A model generated the notes under the pieces. That model made no database searches. It saw nothing but the letters and a program-made list of their open reading frames with translations, and was not told where the DNA came from. A program made the position numbers and the translations under genes. Positions 58,189 through 64,000 of a stretch of 64,000 bases of DNA are shown here, one piece after another. Source of the stretch: Oscarella lobularis (taxonomy: Eukaryota > Porifera > Homoscleromorpha > Homosclerophorida > Oscarellidae); the NCBI RefSeq assembly GCF_947507565.1, contig NC_089185.1, positions 1-64,000 of the forward strand. Reading direction: 5' to 3'. Numbering within the stretch: the stretch's first letter is position 1; each line of letters begins with the position of its first letter.

Positions 58189-59900
58189 ATGGCACTTCTT
58201 CCTCCGCCGCCGTCGAGCGGAAGGCGAAGAGCGCCCGAATCGACGACGAATCCCTTTGTCGATCCATCGTCACAACCCGTTGCATTCGCGGGACTCGTTG
58301 AAGGAGCGATGCCAGCTGCAACGACGACAGTTCCTCTTGCAACACAGGAAATCGTGGCCACGCCTCAAGAAACAGCCGCCGCCGCCGCCGCCGAATGGTC
58401 GATCTTCGACGAGCTCGAGACAAAATCGCCTGATCAAATCGATCTCGAGATCGAGCAAATGGAACGCGACTTGGCAAAGCTAAACGCAATCTCCTCCGAT
58501 TACGCGACACTCGAAGCCGATCCGGTGAGCCAAGGCCTCTTAGCCGCACCCCCACAGCTGCTCAATCAAGTTCCGACCTCATCGTCGACTTCACCTATGG
58601 GCGAGGGAATCTACGACACGCCCGATATACCGACTATTCCACCGCCACCTCGCGTACAAAAAGCTCACGTGAGTCAGCCTCAATCCGCACCAGCAGCAGC
58701 AGTGCCGCCACCAAGTGACGCATCGCGACCTTTGAGCATGGGCGAATCGTCGTCTTGGCTCGAATTCGAAAGCCCTTTGCCAATTGGAAGTGCAGCGGCG
58801 CAGAGTTTTACGCAGTTTCCTCCTCAGTCAGCGCAGCAACCGGTGCCGGCACCGGCGGCATCGGCGATCGGAGACTCTTCGACGATTGATCGAAGGGCTG
58901 TGAAGGATCTTCCTCTCACGCATCGCGGAATTCACAATTTTGCTCCGCGTCACGACGAGGAGATTTCCATACGAAAAGGCGATCCCATGAACGTGGATCA
59001 GGCTACTGGCGATGCAAACGACGGCTGGCTAAAGGGAACGAATTTGCGAACGGGAAAGATTGGAATATTTCCGGCTGCTGTTGTCATGGAGAAAAGCAAC
59101 CCCGGATTGCGAGCAGCTCTCGGTAAGAAACAAGAAAAATTATTTTTAAAATCACGTGATCGCTTCTTAGGTATTGACTCCGAGAGGTTCATTGTTAGGT
59201 GCCTATCTCTCTTTTATTTATCTATCGCTTGATAAATATTTTCTTCAGGTTTCTTGGAACCGTTCCACTAAAGAGACAGAAAGGCTTAAAATATGTGACG
59301 GCAGCAATCGAAAAAGTACATTTCTTCATACTATAAAATATTGACACACTTCTACTTTGAAGATCCAGGTTCACTCTGACAGAAACGAGCAGAGTCCACC
59401 TCCTTCTAGCGTGAGCGTCCTGCAAATCAACAAACACGGAATCAAAGTATTCAATACAATCGAAGGAAAAATCGTACGCATTTTGAATAAAAATAATTTT
59501 CACACGGCATTGTGATTCACTTTTAGGACACATCCAAAAATCCGAGATATTTTCCCTTGCAGAATATCACCTACATCGCGTCTCATCCCAATAACAAAAG
59601 GCAACAAGGATATATATACATTCATAACAATTACCATGGAGGCTTTTTTTCTCTATTAGATACTTTGGTTTCATTTTTCAAATTCCATCTCGAGATGGGG
59701 TCTTTGCATGCTACATTTTTGCCTCTGCTTCGTCGACGGTTCCCATCTGCAGCGCTTTGGGGTGGGTCCCACCTCACTTCCTCCTTCTCTAATAAAATGT
59801 TTTTGTTTTGTTTTTTCTATATAAAAGTCGGGCATTTCAAAAGCTGAAGGAAGCTTTTCTGAACTATTCCAATCCGACGAAGGATTATTATATTGAATAG
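58189..59900 (+). CDS. MAPK8IP: JIP1/2-type JNK scaffold (SH3 + PTB)
   Basis: Starts at ATG 58189 (MALLPPPPSSGRRRAPESTT), 86 bases after the PSME4 stop, and ends with TAG at 59898-59900. After a Pro/Ser/Ala-rich N-terminal half, an SH3 domain begins at THRGIHNFAPRHDEEISIRK and runs through GWLKGTNLRTGKIGIFPAAV. Across short introns comes a PTB domain: FLGTVPLKRQKGLKYVTAAI, GIKVFNTIEGK, NITYIASHPNNKR, YFGFIFQIPSRDGVFACYIF and the C-terminal NPTKDYYIE. SH3-then-PTB and the end match JIP1/JIP2, scaffolds for JNK signalling and kinesin-1 cargo. A clear JNK-binding motif is not visible in the N-terminal half. The intron 59601-59659 has a GC donor. Confidence 0.87.
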
Positions 59901-60109
59901 TAGGCGGGGGTGTGTTCCTGAATTCGTTTGTTGTTCTTCCTTTGTTTTCTCACCTATTTTTAGAAGAAACTTCCTATGCCCTCTGACAGATCTGATCGAT
60001 TAGTACGTAACGCCCCTTCTACCGCATCCGGGCGCGAACGTATATGAACTCCGCCCACTTCTCTCCCCACTTGAGAAAAGCGAACCAGAACTGCTGACGC
60101 GACTAGATA
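59901..60109. other. intergenic gap JIP-DAPK
   Basis: About 210 bases with no gene. It probably holds the JIP 3' end and the DAPK promoter. Confidence 0.3.
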
Positions 60110-62581
60110 ATGGGTGACTTCGCAGATCTTGACGTCGAAACCGTTTCGCGCCTGCAGTCCATTCACGACGAGGCGCTACGACGAGTAAGACCTAACGCGC
60201 GATCGATTTCAGTCCGACACTGTTTTCATTTGTCGCTCTAGACGAGTCATTCTCAGGCCAATAACTCGTGCGACGACGACGATATGGATAGCGATCCCGT
60301 TCGACTTCGCAGCGATCGTTTCGAAGAGTTCTACGACGTCGAAAAAGATCTTGGAAAGTAAGTAGGGTCCTGTACACTAGTGGAAAAGGGTATAGACGGA
60401 TGCTAAGGGCAAGAGGAAACTCGTCGTTTTGCGGTTCGCGTTCCCATACTTAGATTCGATTTGTAGGCCCTAGGAGCGATTAGAAGCCCCGCAAAAGACT
60501 CGACGTTTTCTTTTTTTTTCCTAAAAGAGGTCGATTTGGCGTCGTAAAAGAGTGCCGATCGAAGGAAACGGGCGTTCCGTACGCGGGAAAGTTCGTACGG
60601 AAGGTCGGTCTGCGACGCGTAAGCGAAGAGGACATCAAGCGCGAATTGGCGATAATGAACGCGATTCGGTCGCGTCGCCTCATGAGACTGCGAGACGGCT
60701 TCGAAACGAAGGACTACGTCGTTTTTCTATGCGATCTGTAAGTGTTACGTTATACGGCGGCGGCGGCGGCGCCGCGCGTCTGTTTTGGGAACGGACACCC
60801 CTAAAAGTTTAGGCGGAATGGAAATTGAGAGTGCGCGGTGCGCGGTGCGCGTTCGCGCGCGCGGGGGAGGGTTTTTGATGAATGAATTCACTCGATCCAC
60901 ACTTTCTAGCATTACTGGCGGTGAACTGTTCGACTATTTGGCCGAAAAGGACGTTCTGATGGAAGAAGAAGCGGCGACGTTTACGCGCCAAATTCTCGAA
61001 GGAATCGCCTGTCTTCACGAGAAGAACATCGTTCATTTGGATCTCAAGGCAGGAAAACGCTAATAAAAAGAGCGCAATCTTCTATGTAGAGTACTCTTTT
61101 AGCCAGAGAATATCATGCTAAAGGACAAAGATCGAAAAGAAGTCGTCATCATCGATTTCGGCGTAGCACGTGATCTGACGAAAGGAGAAGCGAAAATAAT
61201 TCAAGGCACGCCAGAATTCATAGGTAACTAAAACGAATTATCGAGGAATGCAATCGTATACGCCTTTGTTTTTCTTTCCTCGTCATCGTCCAGCCCCCGA
61301 AGTGCTCAACTATGATCCGGTTTGCACGGCGACAGACATGTGGTGAGTATTATATCAAACAATATGTCGTCGCGTGTTATTCGACATTCTTAGGACTGTC
61401 GGAGTCATCGTCTACGTCATGTAAGAGAAAAAAAACCCAGTCTAAACGCCGATTCGCGTAACGTAACGTAACGCGCGAGAGAGAGAGAGTGATGTCACAA
61501 AGACAAGCGGACCAATCAGCTTACGCTACGTTACGTGAATGAATCTTTATCCATTTCGTCTAGGCTGAGCGGTTACTCGCCTTTTCTCGGCGACGACGAC
61601 AAAGAAACGTATCAAAACGTCATGTCAGGAGACTACGATTTCGACGAGGAATACTTTCCCGAGACGACATCGCGTGCCAAAGACTTCATCAATCATCTCC
61701 TGCGGCTTCGACCAAAGTAAACAGGACATAGTCTCGTGTCGTGCCTATCTATCTTTTTCTTAGGGATCGCTTTAGCGCTGATGAAGCGTTGATGCACGCC
61801 TGGATTCGAGTCAGTTAATCAATTATTGATTTATTTAAAATCTCACCTTCTTTTTTTCCAGCCTCGTCGCGGAGAACGAAGTCGTTCTCGAATCGATACG
61901 ACTCGTTTGAGACGATTTACAGCTCGGCAAAAGTGGCAGGTAAATAATTACAATCATCCATCATTCACTTGATAATTCTTTTTTTAGACGACGATGGAAG
62001 CCGTTCGACTGTCGCTTCGCTATCGACTTTCCCTCGGAAGTACGGCTTCCATGATAAAATCCGGTTCTTCGTCGCCCGACTGGGCGTCGTCGTCGCGAGA
62101 AGGAACGCCGGGTCTTCCAAAGGTAGAGAGCGCGCAAGAGCAAAAAAATCAATTATTCAATCTTTTTTTTTTAATAATTATGAAGAGTCTTTCGGGGGGT
62201 GATGGCAGCGAATATGATAACGTCTTTTCGCCTACGGACGACTCTTCAGGGGGGAAAAAGGGCTTGGGAAATCATCTAGATGAAAAGGAAGAGAAATCTC
62301 ACCTTCCCACGTCTCCTATAGCCGATCAAGTGAACGCCGTATTAGCGAGTCGATATCCTGGTCAGAAATCGCCGGTGCGGACGAACGCGGCGGCAGCGAC
62401 GGAGAAAAGAACGAGTTTGAGGGAGAAAATGAGACGAATAGGTGTCGTGGCTTTGAGTCCAAGTCCAGTGCCGGAATCAAGAGAAGAAGAGGAAGAGGAG
62501 GAGAAGAAGAAATTAGAAATGCCCAATGGTGAGCTAAAAGAATCATCGGCGGCGCCAGCCTTGAGGATAGAATCGGATTCG

Positions 62582-62622
<41 letters not shown>

Positions 62623-62991
62623 AGCCGCTGGAACCAAACGTGCCGCCAATAAAAGATACAAAGAATTTGCCTATAGCAATTCCCACGACGCAGACGACGA
62701 TGACGACGACAACACGTCTACTGATGGAAATCGAAGGAAGAAAATGAGTTGCGACGAGAGGTTGATACGCAATGGTTCCACGAGCGCAGCGGAGACTGAG
62801 AACGGCGAGCCATGGTCGCCGCCGCCAGTCAGTGGATCCACTGGGGGATCGGAGAGCGGAAGCGGTGGTCCCACGTCGCCGTCAAAACGAACGCAAACGG
62901 TCAAAAAAACAATTCTGAAGAAAATACGAATAACGCGAAAGAAGAAGAAGAAAGAGAGAAATTCGGTCGTCATTTCGAATGGAAGCAGCGA

Positions 62992-63042
<51 letters not shown>

Positions 63043-64000
63043 TGCTTCCGCCGCCACTGCTTCCGACGGCACAGCATTTGATTTTTCCGCATGGAAAACG
63101 ACGATGAGCGAAAGCGGCGGCAATCCCCCCGCCGCCGTCGCAAAAGAGGAACGAAAAAACGTCTTCAAGAAGGTTCGAGACGGCGTAAAGAAACGACTAA
63201 AAATGTCGTCGTCCACTTCGAGTTTGGGAGGCGAAGAGGATCAAACGGAAACGACAACAACGAAAGGAAAGGGAAACTTTGTCGAGCGTTTCTTTCGAAG
63301 GTTAAGTAAAAGACGATTGTCTTCCGATTCGGCGGATGAGTGCGGCGAGGAGACGAGTGTCAGGCGTTCATCTCGTGACGCTCAGACGATGCAGGAAGAA
63401 GAGAAGACGGCGGCGGCGGCGGCAGAAGAGGAGACGAAATTATTAGAGGTATCATTTGAGATTAAGACGACGACGACGGAAGAGAAGGAAGAGAAGGAAG
63501 CGTCGAACGGCAGCAATATCGACATTAGTGCGGCGGCGACGGAAGAAGACGCTGATTCGATGACGAATAATACGGAAACGATAATTCGTAGTGATAACGA
63601 TGATGATGATGATGATGGTGATGGTGGTAAGGAGGAGAAGAAAGAGGCTAAACCGCATATTTGCGGTTTGAATGATGCAAGCCGCTGTGGTCCGAAAGAA
63701 GAAGAAGAAGAAGAAGAAGATGAAGAATCTCACGTTTTGGTGACTAATGATGATGACGTAAGCAATTGCCAACCGCACGAGGAAGTAACTGGGGGGAAAG
63801 GCGATGATGAAAAGGAAGCGATGGCGGCGGCGGCACCCGCAACGGAGGACGGAACTTCATCATCTCTGGATGTCCTTACTCCTCCTCCTTCTTCTACGGC
63901 GGCGGCGGCGGCGGCGGCACCCGCGAACAAAGTCGTCGCCTCTCCTGTATTCGTCGACGATCTTAAATGGTCGAAACGGAGGGGATCGAATCCGCCGTCT
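60110..64000 (+). CDS. DAPK: DAPK-family serine/threonine kinase (3' end outside window)
   Basis: Starts at ATG 60110 (MGDFADLDVETVSRLQSIHD). The kinase domain is spread over several exons: the glycine loop LGKGRFGVVKECRSKETG, catalytic Lys in YAGKFVRK, the basic-loop segment RKVGLRRVSEEDIKRE typical of DAPK kinases, FDYLAEKDVLMEEEAATFTR, HLDLKPENIML, IIDFGVARDL, GTPEFIAPEVLNYDP and GVIVYVMLSGYSPFLGDDDK. It ends with DRFSADEALMHAWIRP. A basic regulatory helix follows (RLRRFTARQKWQ), like the calmodulin-binding/autoinhibitory segment of DAPK and DRAK. The last visible exon (from about 61988) is long and low-complexity: poly-Ala, Lys/Arg blocks, Asp/Glu runs. It is open to the window edge. No ankyrin repeats or death domain are seen in this part. 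Confidence 0.88.
61455..61545 (+). mobile_element. copy of intronic palindromic element in DAPK
   Basis: CGTAACGTAACGTAACGCG, then a GA run, then GTGATGTCACAAAG, a CCAATCAGC word and TACGCTACGTTACGTG. These are the same words, in reverse order and strand, as in the parkin-intron elements. The outer TAACG/CGTTA words are inverted. The intron around it is otherwise short. Confidence 0.6.
62581..62625 (+). repeat. (GCC)n poly-Ala run in the DAPK tail
   Basis: About 13 GCC codons encode poly-Ala in the disordered tail of the DAPK-family kinase. Confidence 0.9.
62990..63065 (+). repeat. second (GCC)n poly-Ala run in the DAPK tail
   Basis: About 17 GCC codons in a row followed by a short duplicated GCCACTGCTTCCGCC-like unit. 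It encodes poly-Ala then Thr/Ala/Ser. Confidence 0.9.

Overview
This is eukaryotic nuclear DNA from an animal, most likely an early-branching one. A sponge is my best guess, and a homoscleromorph would fit, but the sequence does not prove the class. The gene set is metazoan: afadin, DAPK-type kinase, JIP scaffold, A20 deubiquitinase, sestrin, parkin, NUPR1. The layout is very compact, with introns mostly of 45-120 bp, intergenic gaps often under 200 bp, and gene-dense on both strands. Coding sequence is rich in (GCC)n/(GGC)n/(TCN)n runs that encode homopeptides. All gene models below were read by eye from ORFs and splice signals. Exon boundaries named explicitly were checked for frame; gene ends are more secure than every internal exon.

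Left third (1-25.4 kb): a secreted Ig-like protein, an intronless A20-type deubiquitinase, sestrin, CEP97 tail-to-tail with LRRC72, a small unrecognised gene ending in five tandem copies of a terminal exon, CYB5R4 (b5 + CS + reductase), afadin (RA-RA-FHA-DIL-PDZ) and an intronless ankyrin protein.

Middle third (25.5-46 kb): DMC1 tail-to-tail with the RES-complex splicing factor BUD13; a long unrecognised TPR-like gene divergent from BUD13; a SLAC1/TDT-family anion channel carrying a ~550-residue His-rich, CxxC-containing insertion between predicted helices 6 and 7; a BLTP3-type bridge lipid-transfer protein; and a tandem pair of AMT ammonium transporters on the minus strand.

Right third (46-64 kb): parkin, TRAPPC3 (minus) divergent from the proteasome activator PSME4/PA200, a NUPR1 gene nested in a PSME4 intron, a JIP1/2-type scaffold, and a DAPK-family kinase that runs off the right edge.

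The genes do not form one pathway. Recurrent themes are proteostasis and stress control (A20, sestrin, parkin, PSME4, NUPR1), cilium/centrosome (CEP97, LRRC72) and small-molecule transport (SLAC1-like, AMT x2). The most unusual items are the SLAC1-like channel with its histidine-rich loop, the five tandem stop-carrying terminal exons at 13.3-13.9 kb, an intron-borne palindromic repeat family in parkin and DAPK, and at least four well-supported GC-AG introns.
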